Below are positions 33,359 to 45,560 of a stretch of DNA of 64,000 bases, one piece after another. Source of the stretch: Antilocapra americana (taxonomy: Eukaryota > Chordata > Mammalia > Artiodactyla > Antilocapridae); contig ML661885.1 in assembly GCA_007570785.1 (NCBI GenBank), forward strand, positions 14,044,915 through 14,108,914, written 5' to 3'. Position 1 is the first letter of the stretch, and each line of letters opens with the position of its first letter. Position numbers and translations under genes: made by a program. The notes beneath the pieces were generated by a model, which saw only the letters and a list, made by a program, of their open reading frames with translations, was not told the DNA's origin and did no database searches.

Positions 33359-36300
33359 GGTACCTTTTACTGCCACCATTACTTGGCAGTGCAAATTCAT
33401 GACTGGCACTGCTCTCAAAAAGGAACTAGACGAGAGCGAGGGAAAGAAAGGGGGAAATAGTGTGAGAGGGAGGAGATCCCCAAGCATACACACACACTCT
33501 AGCTCACAGGATCCCCTTTTCCCTGTGCTCTTGGAGACAGAGAGGTATCCTTTGGAGGTCTTACTGTTCACCCTGCTACTCTGTTTCAGGACATCTGTTG
33601 CCCTTCAGGTCAAAGTCAAAAGATAGAGGGAAAAGAACCCAGTAAACTCATTGCTATCCTAGTCATTCTTCAAAGTTTTACTTCCTTCCCTCCATAATTG
33701 GCAGGCTATTGTTTACTTTTCAGAGCACCCATGTAATTGCTTTTTTTAAAATTCTGTCTGGAGTTGTTAGTTGAAATGAGTAGAAGGGATAGGTGGTAGT
33801 GGGCGTACTCCATCTCGGCTGGCACAACGAGTTCCTCATCTTTTGTTTTTGTGTATGTCCACATGTATGTGTGTATCTGCATACAAATGCATGCATGTGC
33901 ATATGTATGTGTATTCTGCATAATCTAATGTTAGCAGTAGAGTGTGGGTTCTCATATTCCTTCTGAATCCTCCGGATATCTACATATAGGTTGACACAGC
34001 ACTATAAGCCAGTGCCTTTGGGTGCTACTGGTCCCACCTGGCATTGTGGAGGCAATGTTTTGGCTCACTACCTGGAATCCATTATTCCAGTCATTTCCCA
34101 CTAGTGTCAAGGTCTCCAACTATTTCATCTTGTTTATTATGATCTTGAGCCTTTTCTGTACCTTCTCTAGGCCCAGTGAGATTCATGAAACATGCCTTGG
34201 GTTCAGCCATTTAACCTCTCTGCCTTGACACCTCCTCATCTTGGCTCCATACCATGTCACATGTGGCCATGTGGGGGCTTCTTCTAGGGGCTTCTGACCT
34301 CCTCTATGCGTCCAGGAAACCAAGTCACCTGGAGCACTCTTCTCAAAGGACTATTTGAAGAGCATGTTAAAAAGGAGATTCAGGTACCTCAGGCTGTATC
34401 TAACTTTGGACCTATCTCCACTCTGAGAGCTCATGATTCTATAAACTTGAGTAGGCAGGTATCTATACTTTAAGGCTTTTAATATTGAATTAATAATTTT
34501 GCTGTTGCTTACTGCTTTACTTTCCCATGTAAAAAATGAGAAGACTAGGTAAGGTTACTTTTTCAGTTCTAAGATCCTTTGAGCCTATAATCTGCTACAG
34601 GTGATAATTTTATATAACTAAGTTTCAGGTCAATTCAGTGAATATCCACTCCTTGACAGCTGCATACCAGGTCCCATGCAAGGTACTGAGACCAGGGTTT
34701 CACTCACTCTCCTCAGGCTGTCCATTGAGGGGAGCACATACCTGGTTAATAGGGACATGTGGTCAACCTGATTTTAACACTGTCAGGAAACCAAAACTAG
34801 CCCATTCCAAAATGTACAGTGTCTATAACTGAAAGGGTTCTGATGTTTTCTCTGTGCTGACTGATGTCACCAAATAGTTACTTGTCTTGGTGTGCATTTC
34901 TTCCTTGAAGAAGTAATCTAAACAACCATTCAAAGATACCCTAAAAACACTAAATCTCAAGGAATAAATGAAAAATGTCTCTTTCAGAAATTGTGGAGAA
35001 ATGACAATGGTGACAGATTCATGCCGAGATGAGTAAAGGGTGGCATTCCTTTATTTTTTAAAATGAAACCAACAGTGATTGTGTGCAAAAAGTATCATCA
35101 GACACTTATTTTCTGTTGCAAAATAATATATTAAAAGTAGCTTTGTTGTAAGTCACATGTTGTAAAATTTTTATGTAAAATATGAGATTTCAACTAACTA
35201 CCCCAAATTAAGATAATGAAATTTTGTATTTACTCAAGTTAAAAGAATATGGATTTTTTTTTTATCACTGATTTTCTCCACTGTCCCATCTCTGTTGTTA
35301 TTCACTCTGAGTACTGTTTATTGAATGCAGTCAAGGGGTGGAAAGTAAATAAACTGAGGAGATGCAGGTGTGTGATGTGATGAAATCTGATAAGAGCCCA
35401 CAGTCCTGAAGGAAAATAAACAGGAGCCATTGATTTAAATGAACTTAAATGTTGTCTGTAACCCAAAGGTCATTATCCTTCCTCTACTCCTTCCTTTATC
35501 TCCTACATACATGCCTTTAAGTGACACATAAACATTTTGGATTTATAGGTAAATCTGGAGTAATTTCTCAGAAACTTAATAGATTTTGCTGATCACAGAA
35601 AATTTAAAATTAATAAAGCCAAGGGTGCTAGTCAATTTAAAAATATCAACAAACAACCTTTGTCAAAACCTGTTACCTAGGATAGAATGCTGGTCCAATT
35701 GAAACTATTTTGCATTACTACTAATTTTTAAAAGGTACCATTGAGAAAGCCTTGTCACCATATAAAATGAAACAAGCCTGATCATTGTATATATGATTAA
35801 GAGAATCACAGGTAACTTAATATGCTTCTTTATATTGAAACCAAACTTAGCTCTATTAATAATACTTCTTTACTATTTCCTAGTCTCCAACGCAATAGTT
35901 GTTTCGAAATTTCTCAAAGTCATTTTTATTTGATTTACTGTGACAACTTTGAGTCAACAATTTTTGGCCCCCATGTTTTGAAAAAATCTATTACCCCTAC
36001 GTTTAAAAAAATTGTCCTTGAATTTTAGATGGTGTCAGGTAGCAGCCCCTGATGGAGTCACTTTTAATTTGTATTCAGTATCCAGAACATTCCCTGAATC
36101 AGTATCCCATGGAGCTCTGCAGGATGGTAATAAGCATTACAGAGTTTTCTCTAGGGTATCTGTGCAACTTTATTGTGTGTGATAAGAGGAAACAGTGGAA
36201 TCTATGGTGTGAGATTTCTATACTTATTTAACTACAGCTTTTCTTTGCTGTCAGCTATCAGAGTTTCTAGAAACAAGTGTTTTTACATAACACTATTTAG

Positions 36301-37564
36301 TAAAGACATGTTTCCTACCCTTTCCCCAATTTCTGTGCCTCATTACGGTCAGAAATCTTTCTCTAATCTGTCCCCTGTAACCATTCCCCATTGTCCCTCT
36401 CATATATTTTCCTTTTCTAAGTATTTGCAAGCTCATTAATGCTGAAAGATCTACCTCATTTGCATCCTCATCTAGTTCACCCTTTCAGCCAATCAATGAG
36501 AAATTTTTTGGACTCATTCTCTTTTAAAGAACAGAGAAAAGGGGAATTGCAAATATTAACCTAATAAAAGGATTCCTTGGGGTATAGAGGGTTGACTGGG
36601 GCCTTTTATATTTTCTTGTTCTATGCTAACTTAAGAAAAATAAAAAATGAAAGCATATGTTTCTTTTACCAGTTACTCCAACCCCTTTCTTCCTGGGAAG
36701 AACTAGCCAAATTTTCACGTCAAAGGGATAGTTGTATTTCAGGACCAGGTGGAAGTAGAGTTTCTTGGAAGATAATATCTTCTCTTTGAGGACTAGGTTA
36801 GTTTGAAGCCACACAATTAGTGTGTTTAGTCTAAATAGGGTGGGTGGAAGTGGGTCAGGGCTGTGGGTGCTTTGGGGAGCTCAGAGGAAGCCTGAATCCT
36901 GCTGACATCAGCTAGGGCCATCAGTAGACCCCACAACGCCCTCTGTAAAAAATGAGGAAGGTGCAGTCTTTCCTCAAGGTAATATCTTCATCTGTCAGAA
37001 AATTTGGATAGTACACATTCTGCTAGAACAAGAGGCTTCACTGCCATCTGATGAAAACTTTGCTGTAATAAATATGTGTATCTACAATGCCAACAGTGCA
37101 TATGGTGCCCCCTGTGTCATGCAGTACCAACCTGCACAACTCTACATGGCAGCCCCCATTCTAGCCGTGGAAGCTGTGCTGAGGGTCTCTGTGCTATGTC
37201 TTTATCACTGGATAGTCCCTTGATGTCAGAATTGGGAGCCCAGCTTGTGTTTGAGAGGACTCTGTGTAGCTATGTGGAAAATGGAGTCTACTAAGAACCA
37301 AAGAAGGGGCCCCCTGCTTCGATTTTCAAGAGAAAGGCCAAGGACCCAATCCAGAAAAAAGTGTGGTGGAGGCCTAGGAGGAATTTCCTCTGATAGTAAG
37401 ATAGAAAGATTTCCACTAAGAGGAGTAATCAAAGTGGCCTGCCTGTGCTTTGCTTCTCTTGAAAGAAGGGGGGGGGCACCTGCCCCCTGATTTTGTACAG
37501 AGTCTACAGCCTGTAGCGCAGGGCTGTCATTGTTGTACCACCCTGTAGGTAGGCAGTGTACAGT
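33359..37564. other. 4.2-kb unannotated sequence
   Basis: Mostly AT-rich single-copy-looking sequence. A faint old-repeat phrase occurs at about 34630-34700. The 120-codon minus frame at 37226-37588 has no recognisable domain. No exon supportable. Confidence 0.45.
33848..33915. repeat. TG/CATA-rich low-complexity tract
   Basis: Alternating GTATGT/GCATGC/CATATG words. Confidence 0.8.
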
Positions 37565-37795
37565 TAAGACAGCGGCCTTTAGAATCACACTTTCTAGGTC
37601 TACGTACTGGCTCCACTACTCACCAACTGCCCCAAAGAGCTTGACTTTCTCTGCCTGTTTCCTCATCTATAAATCGAGAATGATAAGAGAATCTACCTTA
37701 TAGGGTCGGTCTGATAATTAAATGAGATTTCCACAGAGTATATAAACATATAGAACATGGGAGGTATTCTGTATCATTGTTTCTTACTATTGTTA
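37565..37795 (+). repeat. MIR SINE
   Basis: Good consensus order: ACACTTTCTAGGTCTACG region, 'ggctccactactcaccaactg', GACTTTCTCTGCCTGTTTCCTCATCTATAAATCGAGAATGATAAGAG, 'cttatagggtcggtctgataattaaatgaga', and a GAACATGGGAGGTATTC end. Confidence 0.8.
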
Positions 37796-38294
37796 TCCTT
37801 GGCCAACTTAATTCCAAGTATTTCCATATTCATTGGAAAACTGAAACTCCCAGAAAATGTAAGGAAAAAAATTAAGGGTGTGGGTGGGTGAGGTGGGAGA
37901 AAGGGAGACTGAGGGGGTCACTTGGCTCTCAAGAGGTATAGTCTCCTCAGTACAGTAGAGAAGGCAAAGGCAGGCAGAGAACCATGGTAATGTACCTGTA
38001 CATGTACATGCTATGGATGGAAATATTTTAAGCATTTGGTTCAGTGCTTCTGAAACTAGGATCAGGGGAGCCAATGATCACACCCAGAAAAACATGACTA
38101 TTCTTGGTAAATGCCCAAGAGCCAGTAAGCACTGGTCTGGAAGCCAGACGTTTATCTTGCCCTCTGCTATAAAACTAGAAAGGTATTTGCCCAGGACCTA
38201 AATGAACAATGGGAAAAATCAAGGGAATGTCATTATCTAGCCTTTTAACAAAGATGGTCTCACTGTAGAATCAGCAGAGAGTTGGGATAGCAGT

Positions 38295-38410
38295 GGCTTA
38301 CAGAAGAGCTTATTCAATGGTAGACACTAACCCAAGCCCTTCAGAGGGTTATCTCACTAAATTCTCAACAAGGGCCTTTGGGATTTATATTCTTATTGTC
38401 TGATATCGCA
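38295..38410 (-). repeat. MIR fragment, antisense
   Basis: 'gtagacactaacccaagcccttcagagggttatctcactaaattctcaacaa' corresponds to the antisense MIR 3' region. Diverged. Confidence 0.55.
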
Positions 38411-39531
38411 TCGTTATGTGTTAGTCGAGAAGCTGATTTAAGATTTATCAACAGAAAGTGAAAAAGGCATATTTTTTTATTTCCATATCAGTTAAATCCT
38501 TATATTTCTTTACCTTTTTCTTATGAATGAGGCTTAAAATTTTCACTCTTAGTATAGTTCTTACAAAATGCTCTTTTCTTTAATTTTTTTTATATCTAAC
38601 CAAGCTATATCTACTGAAAACTTCCCAATCCCTGTCTTATTTTTGCTTTTGCCAGATTTTCCCTACTTTGATTTCTTATGAAGCTTGAAGTACAATTTTT
38701 TGGGCTATGAGCCAAGGGAAATATGTGCAACCTCTTTCTTTTCCTTCTTTAAACATCTCTGGAAACTGGTGAAGTTTAGTTTAAAAATTTCCTTTCCTAA
38801 TTATGTTCAAATTTTTGTATTTTTGCTATTTTTTTCTGTATAACCTCATTAGCAATGAGGAATTGAAAATGGATACAGTCTAAATCAAAGTTTTTTCTTG
38901 CGTAATTGAGTTGTCCTTACATAATTATGGTTAAAAATGAAATTTATTATGCAGATACCTTACGGTATGTTGTTTTATTAACAAATCTTTCCATTCAATA
39001 GGACTGGCTTTAAATTCCAAAGGATTAATTTCCTCTAAACATATTTAAAAATGAATTTTCCATCTTCTACCCAGTGGCTCCCATACAGAATCTCCTATTT
39101 AAATATCAGTTTTATCACATCGAGCCAGCACTGAGTACCTAAACTTGGGATTCTATTTTATTCCTTCTCTTGCTACATTTATTCATTACAAAGTCTTGCT
39201 ATTTCTTCACTCAAGTCTCTCAGTTTTATATTTCACACCCATTGCCATAGCTATTAGTACTGCACAAGCTTCCATCACTGCCAGACCCCCCTGCCTCTGT
39301 TACACTGACAATCTCTTAGCTGGTCCCCTTTCTACTCTCTGAATCTGTCTCAATGTATTGGTCATACAGCTACAGGCTTGGCAGTCCTTAAACATCAAGA
39401 GTTGACCTTCTGTAAACGAACTGCAGGAGGGAAGCATTCTTTTAAAAATTAAAGTGGACAATTTAGGTATATGTGAATATAATAGATATCAATGGAGCTG
39501 ATGCTTAGTGACTTTTATACATGTATGAAGT

Positions 39532-39563
39532 ACATATATATATATATATATATACACACACAT
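39532..39563. repeat. (TA)n(CA)n microsatellite
   Basis: ACATATATATATATATATATATATACACACACA. Confidence 0.92.
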
Positions 39564-39656
39564 AAATGGTAGGAGGGTCCTGGGTGAGTGCCTGGGATCA
39601 CTAGAGAGGACTCAGGCATGGGCCGGATGGTGTTCCTCACTGGCCTTTACAGATTG

Positions 39657-39819
39657 CCTTTTCTTTCTCTTCCTTTTTCTCTAGCTTTTCCCCACTCATC
39701 TTTCTACTTACTACTTTCCTGCTCTCCTCTTCTTTCCCCCTTCTATTTCTTTCACCATTTCACATTTTCCCCTCTTCTCTTTCCCCCTTTTCTATTTCTC
39801 TCTTTCCTCCCCTTCACAG
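39657..39819. repeat. ~160-bp polypyrimidine (C/T) tract ending in CACAG
   Basis: Almost pure C and T on the plus strand with scattered A, ending CCCCTTCACAG at 39819. It can be a diverged CT-rich low-complexity repeat. It also has the composition of an unusually long splice-acceptor tract, but no coding exon follows that I recognise. Confidence 0.85.
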
Positions 39820-40194
39820 GGACATGAATTCACTCCTCCTGGGGGCTCTGTGTCTGACTGCGCAGGATGGGAGACCATCCAGATCCAGGGGGTGAGCCAC
39901 TGGAGTTGAGCAGTACACGACCTGTATAGCCTTATACAGAAGTCTGTGAAGACAGTCGATTTTGAACTGGTTTGATGGCGCACAGCTCTTTTTTACGTCA
40001 CACATAAGAGATTATGATAATAGTAATAATAACATATTGTTAATAGAACAAGGAAGAAAAAAAGTAAGGCTTGTTGATAACACAAGATGAAGGCAGTAAA
40101 GACAAGTTGGTCCAAGAATGCTTCCCTGTAAGCCTTCTTCCTTAAGCCAGAGATGCTATTAGGACATTTGCGTCAAGGCATCTAAGGTGAGTGT

Positions 40195-40760
40195 GAGAAG
40201 TCTCCAGCCCTGTGGAGAGGGGAGGGAAGAACATTTCAGGCATTGAGTGCTTGGGCAGGCCAGCAGTTCACATGGTGGGAATGAATAGGAGGTCCCAGAG
40301 TTTCTTATCAAGAGAGAGAGCCTGATCAGGTGAGGTTAGAAAAGTGACCAGGTACTAGAGCTGAAGCACACCAAAATTGCAGGACATGGAAAGGGGCTTG
40401 GGTTTCATTCTCCAAGCAGTTAGAAGCAATTGGAGCCTTGGATGCAAGGGAAGAGAATGATCTGATCTCCATGTTTTAAGATTTCTGAATGGAGACAGGC
40501 TTGGAGGGGAAGTTGAAGTAGGAGGACTAGTTAGGCAGCCACTGTGGTTCTCTGGGAGGGATGCTGGAGCCAAGAAAAGGAGGAAAGTGGGTATGTTTAA
40601 GATACACTTTGAAGGCCGAGCAGAGAGGACTTGCTGATGGATTGAACGGTAGCAGGAGCGAGGCTAAAGCAAGAAGCAAAGATGACTCTCTAGGTTTCTG
40701 AATGGTGTTGCCATTCCCTAAAATGAGGAAACTCCAAGGGAAGGGCACAGGTTTGGGGGT
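40195..40760 (+). repeat. old mammalian interspersed repeat (family not resolved)
   Basis: Recognisable phrase order: 'ggaaaggggcttgggtttcattctccaagcagttagaagcaattggag', AGAGAATGATCTGATCTCC, 'ggaggactagttaggcagccactgtggttctctgg', AGGACTTGCTGATGGATTG, 'gatgactctctaggtttctg', CACAGGTTTGGGGGTTCCC. This sequence type recurs across placental genomes; I cannot name the family securely. Orientation follows the usual reading direction. The 208-codon minus frame at 40527-41153 is antisense to it. Confidence 0.6.
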
Positions 40761-42181
40761 TCCCAATGGATTTCTCCCAGTAGATATTAGCCCCAAAGGG
40801 TAAGCTTCATTTACAAATATGTGGAAAGGATCCATTACAGAAAGAGGGAGCCAGGCTTCCATCTCTGTCAGCCAGCTAGTGGGGCTTCTGCTGATGAGCT
40901 GAGTCCTAGAAGCAGCCCTGTCATTCGTTCTTGGGCACTTGCCTCCTAGGGCCTGGCCTGCAGGCTGAATGGGCAGCTCCAAAGTGCATGGGAAGAAATG
41001 GGTACTGGCCAAGGTGCATAAAAGTGTGAGGGCAGGGATGGGGGTCTGCCTTCTGTTTTTGAGGCACAATAACCCACTTAGATTGACAAGGATATCACAG
41101 TCAAGTTTCACTCCAATATTGCCCCTTCCTGGGGAATGCAGTGAAAACCTCATCTTATGTGGAAAACTGAGAAGAATTTGTTGGGGGGAGGGGGCTCCTG
41201 CCCACAGAACTCATATCTAAGTCTAAAGACTCAAGGAACTGCTCCTAGATTGCCAGCAGGATGTGGTAGGTCACAGTATGAAGCACACACTCTACTAAAT
41301 AGCCTTGCTTTGTGAAGAGTTAGGAAATATGGGCAATGAATACCAGCCTAAATTTCTGTGGGCTGATGATTCCATTTAAAGAAGCAAATAGTCCCCTGAT
41401 CATCATTATCATTGTTGGAGAGAGTGGATTTTAGTGTTTACAACTGATGTTGCCAGTAGATAAAGAAAAATATGCTGACCAGGAACTTTTTAAAATAAAT
41501 TCACTCAGTTTTAATGGCTGCAACTCCAACGGCAAAAGAGTTTGCTTTCATTTATGAAATTATTTATAAAGTACTAAACGTCTGTTTAGTAAATTAAATA
41601 TTACAATAAATGAGGTTAAATGAACCTACATTGAATGCACATTGCATATATTAATAAATACCTACTAAAATAATATAAATTATTCTTCTTTAGGATTTTG
41701 GATGCCAAGGTCAAACTAACTATATTTTCTCTTATGTACTCCTCACCCAAGCACGTTAAATAGAACTTGAAATTAAAACTCTTATTTTCCTATTATAGGA
41801 ATACATGAAGCTACTTTAAGCCAGGTAATGGAGAAGGTATAGTTCTTTCACCAATAATATTAAAACATTATTTATAGGTAATACTGTAACAGCAACGATT
41901 CTGAATTTGTTTGGTGGATTGAAACTCAATTCTGCAAATGACCTTTGGGAGATGGTGTGAAGATAGCACTTCATGGAAAACTTGCAAGCATAAGATGGGT
42001 ACTTCCTGAATCCTGGACCATGAAGGTGGCCACTAGGGGGCCCTGGCTTTAAGAGGGATTAAGGGACTGGAGGAGCCCTGGGTCCACCTGGCCAGGATCT
42101 TAGGAAAGGGGATCAGCTAAAGTGTGGTATCAGAGATTAGCCCCCAAAGAAGGCCGTTCTGATCTATATATATCTTTTTAG
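40761..42181. other. 1.4-kb unannotated sequence
   Basis: No recognised repeat or gene signal. Confidence 0.45.
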
Positions 42182-42389
42182 AAAGTGAAAGTGTTAGTTG
42201 CTTAGTTGTGCCTGACTCTTTGCCATCCCATGTAGCCTGCCAGGCTCCTCTGTCCATGGAATTCTCCAGGTAAGAACACTTGAGTGGGTAACCATTCCCT
42301 TTTCCAGGGGATCTTTCTGACCCAGGAATCAAACCCAGGTCTCCTGCATTGCTGGCAGATTCTTTACCAGCTGAGCCACCAGGGAAGAT
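42182..42389 (-). mobile_element. Bov-tA SINE, first of a tandem pair
   Basis: Antisense copy complete to the head GCTGAGCCACCAGGGAAG. A second antisense copy starts nine bases further on, giving the head-to-tail arrangement typical of dimeric Bov-A2. Confidence 0.95.
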
Positions 42390-42397
42390 ATGTAATG

Positions 42398-42588
42398 TGT
42401 TAGTCCCTCAGTTGTGTCAGACTCCTTGCAACACATGGACTGTAGCCAGCCGGGGTCCTCTGTCCATGGAATTCTCCAGGCAAGAATACTGGAGTGCGTA
42501 GCCATTTCCTTCTCCAGGGGATCTTCCCAATCCAGGGACTGAAGCCAGTTTTCCTGCATTGCAGGCAGACTCTTTACCATCTAATCCA
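42398..42588 (-). mobile_element. Bov-tA SINE, second of a tandem pair
   Basis: GTGTTAGTCCCTCAGTTGTG to CAGACTCTTTACCATCTAATCC. The tRNA head is truncated, as expected for the internal monomer of a dimer. Confidence 0.94.
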
Positions 42589-42610
42589 AAGTTGGGTTTC
42601 TAACATCTGG

Positions 42611-42617
42611 GCTTTTT

Positions 42618-42648
<31 letters not shown>

Positions 42649-42690
42649 TTATTGTTTTTGCCATACATTGTCATGATATCACCATGGGCT
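42611..42690 (-). mobile_element. ruminant L1 3' tail with (TTTA)n expansion
   Basis: An uninterrupted (TTTA)n run is followed by TTTTTGCCATACATTGTCATGATATCACCATGGGC. This is the reverse complement of the ruminant L1 3' end (compare CATGTCAATGTATGGCAAAACC at 51788-51809). The tetranucleotide run is therefore an expanded A-rich tail. Confidence 0.85.
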
Positions 42691-42779
42691 TTTTAAATTT
42701 CACATTCTAAATGTGATTTCTTACCTAGTTTTCAAATAGGTAATATATTCCGTGATTCAAAAGGACATAAGGACCTATT

Positions 42780-42989
42780 ATTGCTTTTTAGTCACTAAGT
42801 TGCGACCTACTCTTTGCGACCCCATGGACTGTAGCCCACTAGGCTCCTCTGTCCATGGGATTTCCCAGACAAGAATACAGGAGTTTGTTGCCATTTACTT
42901 CTCCAAGGGATCTCCGAGCCAGGGATCAAACTCATGTCTTCTGCATTGGCAGGTGGATTCTTTACTGTTGAGCCACCTGCGAAGCCCTA
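42780..42989 (-). mobile_element. Bov-tA SINE with perfect 11-bp TSD
   Basis: Antisense copy from TTTTTAGTCACTAAGTTGCG to GAGCCACCTGCGAAGCC. Direct repeats AAGGACCTATT at 42769-42779 and 42990-43000. Confidence 0.96.
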
Positions 42990-43000
42990 AAGGACCTATT

Positions 43001-43486
43001 GCAGCCTCCCAAAGTACATTCTTGCTTTCTTTCTTACTTCAGCCCTAAACTGCATTTCCCAGAAGTCCTTTGAAAAGAGGTGTTGCCACCTCCCTAAAGT
43101 CTAATCCATGACCTGTGGTGGGAGTGCTGGGAAGGAACTCTGGGAGGCCTCCTGGAAAGCAGGGGACTTCTCTTCCCCTCTTCCATCCTGCTTCCAGGAA
43201 AGCGGTCTGATGGTGGTGTCTGAGGACACAAGTCACAACCTGAGGAGGAGGAGTGGGGAGCCTGAAGGAGTCTGGCTGGCTCTAACTTTATGGGACTGTA
43301 GCTTCAGTGCTGGAGTGCCTACCTCTGGACTTCTTTTACATGAGAAATACGTTTCTCTTTCTAGCTTAAGCCTTTGCTATTTTTCTTTTTTTCTTAAATG
43401 CAGCCAAGCCTAATCTGAATAATGAAAAGTCTTTTACCAAGTCTCCAAACAATCTAATTCTCCTCTTCCAATATTTTAGGGGGTAG
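43001..43486. other. unannotated sequence
   Basis: Somewhat G-rich, no recognised repeat; the open frame at 43108-43413 has no recognisable domain. Confidence 0.45.
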
Positions 43487-43500
43487 CATATATGAATGTG

Positions 43501-43706
43501 AGCTTCCCTGGTAGCTCAGACAGTAAAGCATCCACCGCAATGCAGGAGACCTGGCTTCAACACCTGGGTTGGGAAGATCACCTGGAGAAGGGCATGGTAA
43601 CCCACTCCAGTATTCTTGCCTGGAGAATGCCATGGACAGAGGAGCCTTGCGGGCTACAGTCCATGGGGTCACAAAGAGTTTGGACATGACTGAGTGACTA
43701 AGCACA
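43501..43706 (+). mobile_element. Bov-tA SINE with perfect 14-bp TSD
   Basis: AGCTTCCCTGGTAGCTCAG to GAGTGACTAAGCACA. Direct repeats CATATATGAATGTG at 43487-43500 and 43707-43720, identical. Confidence 0.97.
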
Positions 43707-43720
43707 CATATATGAATGTG

Positions 43721-44696
43721 TGTGTAAATGTGTACATGTCTTGGGAAATGATTCATATTAATACATAAAAGGCCCCCTCATTCTTTTTTGGACTGGAGAT
43801 TTCATATGGATTGAAGTACTATAAAGTATTGATGAACATTGAGATTATTTCTTATCTTTGGCTGTTACAAATAATACTGCAACACATAACTTTGTACCTC
43901 TTTGGTTTAGATCCCGAGAGCTTATCTGTAGGATAAATTCCAGAAAGTCAAAGCACTAGGTCAAAGAAGATGTGCATTTGTAATCTCAACAGCTGCCTTT
44001 TGTAGATATTACACTGGTCCATCTTTTAGTAACAACATGTGATAATGCCCTCTCCGCTACATCCTTCCTAACATGGTGTTTCCAAGGAAGGCTGAATTTA
44101 CATCCATTTTGGAACTACTTGGGGAAAAAGGATGGAAAGAAGGAAGAAAAGAAGGGTTATGTTGAGATGCAGTGTAAATTTTACCTTTAACATGTAACTG
44201 TCGATGTTGCATGGAGGGGACTGCAGTTGAGAAGCAAATTGGAAGAGACAGGCCTTTAGTTAGTTGAATTCAGTTTTGTTACGGAGAAGCTATAAGGATG
44301 AGCATGTTGGACTTAATCAAAAGCCAAGGAGTGAATTGTGGTTTATGTGAAGCATCTACCAGAGATGTGTCTGTGCCGTGATTGACACATGGTTTTGTTA
44401 TCAATCTTAAGAGGGGTGGTACTTGCGTTCAAACTGTGGTTTGGAATGGAAGAGCTCATTGCAGGAGTCTGGTAGGTTGGAGGTCACCAGGCAGGAGGCT
44501 GGAAAAGCCAGGGTGGTCTTGAACAAGGCCTTGTCCTCTGTTGGAAGACTGGGCCAAGTCATGTACTGAGGCACCACCCAGAAGCTGTTGGCCTGTCTCT
44601 CTCTGCTTTTACTGCAAGTCCCTCCTCAGGGGCTCTGCATTCTTGGGCTGTAAAGGGCCTCACAGCATGGGTGAGGGGAGCAGGCTCAATAATAAC
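43721..44696. other. unannotated sequence
   Basis: The part at about 43790-44070 ('gtattgatgaacattgagattatttc', AATAATACTGCAACACATAAC) resembles antisense old-L1 sequence but is too diverged to bound. No gene signal. Confidence 0.35.
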
Positions 44697-44915
44697 TGCT
44701 GTATAAGCATTAGGAATGGATCTAGACACTTGTGTTAACACACTGACCTTCATCACAGCCCTGGGAGCAGCACTAATTATCTTCTTCATTTTACAGGGAA
44801 TTGAGGCCCAAAAAGGTTAAGTCAAAATCACACAGCTACTAAAGGCTAGGGCTACAGGTTTCATCTGAACCATCAGGATCCAGCGTCTGTGTGTTTAACC
44901 CCACTCTTTCATCTC
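44697..44915 (-). repeat. MIR SINE, antisense
   Basis: 'ttcatcacagccctgggagcagcactaattatcttcttcattttacagggaattgaggccc', GGTTAAGTCAAAATCACACAGC, 'aaggctagggctacagg' and a CTGTGTGTTTAACCCCACTC end match the reverse complement of MIR. Confidence 0.8.
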
Positions 44916-45329
44916 ACAAGATTTTCCTGCCTCTGTTGCAGCACTATGCCCAGATTTGCTGCTGGCATCTTAAAAGGCTCTGTATATCTGGTATCATTTG
45001 TAGTGTCTGATAGCCAGTGTTTTTCTGCCAAAAGCACAGTGCCTTGAGGGGATGATTAAGTAGCTTCTTCCATCATGCTCAGAGGAGGAACACAAGGGAG
45101 GAAAGAGAAAAAAACAAATGGGCCCAAGAATGGGTGGAGGGAAGAATCAGTACCAGAAACAGAAGGGAAAATGGAGCAGCAAAGTGGACTTGAATGAAGT
45201 GATAACTGCATTTTTCAATCCTGGAAATAATAGTCAGAGATGAGAGTGTGAAACTGCAAAATGCATTCAGGCACAAGGGAGCCACTGTCCACCATGGTGG
45301 TTGGTCCCCCAGAGAGTGATTATGATTGC

Positions 45330-45560
45330 CTTGGGGTCTACGTTGCCTAGAACAGGCCTTGGCATCTAGTACGTGCTGTTGCTTCAGTTGTGGCTGTCTC
45401 TTTGCGACCCTATGGACAGTAGCCCACCAGGCTCCTCTGTTCGTGGGATTTTCCAGGCAAGAATACTGCAGTGGGTTGCCATTTCCTCCTCCAGGGGATC
45501 GTCCTGACCCAGGGATTGAACCATCTAGTATCTGCTCAATAAATGCATATGGAAGGGAGA
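45330..45560 (+). repeat. MIR/L2-type 3' end split by a Bov-tA insertion
   Basis: Left part ACAGGCCTTGGCATCTAGTA and right part TCTGCTCAATAAATGCATATGG join into the familiar old-repeat ending (...GGCACATAGTAGGTGCTCAATAAATG...). The SINE at 45372-45521 lies between them. Confidence 0.6.
45372..45521 (-). mobile_element. 5'-truncated Bov-tA SINE with TSD, inside an older repeat
   Basis: CGTGCTGTTGCTTCAGTTGTG to GACCCAGGGATTGAAC; the tRNA head is missing. Direct repeats CATCTAGTA at 45363-45371 and 45522-45530. Confidence 0.95.

Larger units (their letters stand above)
37796..40190. other. mostly unannotated sequence
   Basis: Apart from the MIR fragment, microsatellite and polypyrimidine tract listed separately, I see no recognised repeat or gene. 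The part at about 38440-39120 is T-rich. Confidence 0.45.

Noticed and set aside
37226..37588. 120-codon minus frame
   Set aside because: No recognisable domain, runs partly into the MIR at 37565, and fits chance expectation.
40527..41153. 208-codon minus-strand open frame, the longest not obviously inside a LINE
   Set aside because: It is antisense to an old interspersed repeat over its first third, shows no domain, and has biased composition (P, L, S) expected from the reverse of a GA-rich sequence.
42612..42655. regular short repeats that might suggest an array such as CRISPR
   Set aside because: It is a (TTTA)n microsatellite from an L1 tail in a mammalian genome; there are no spacers or repeat-spacer periodicity.
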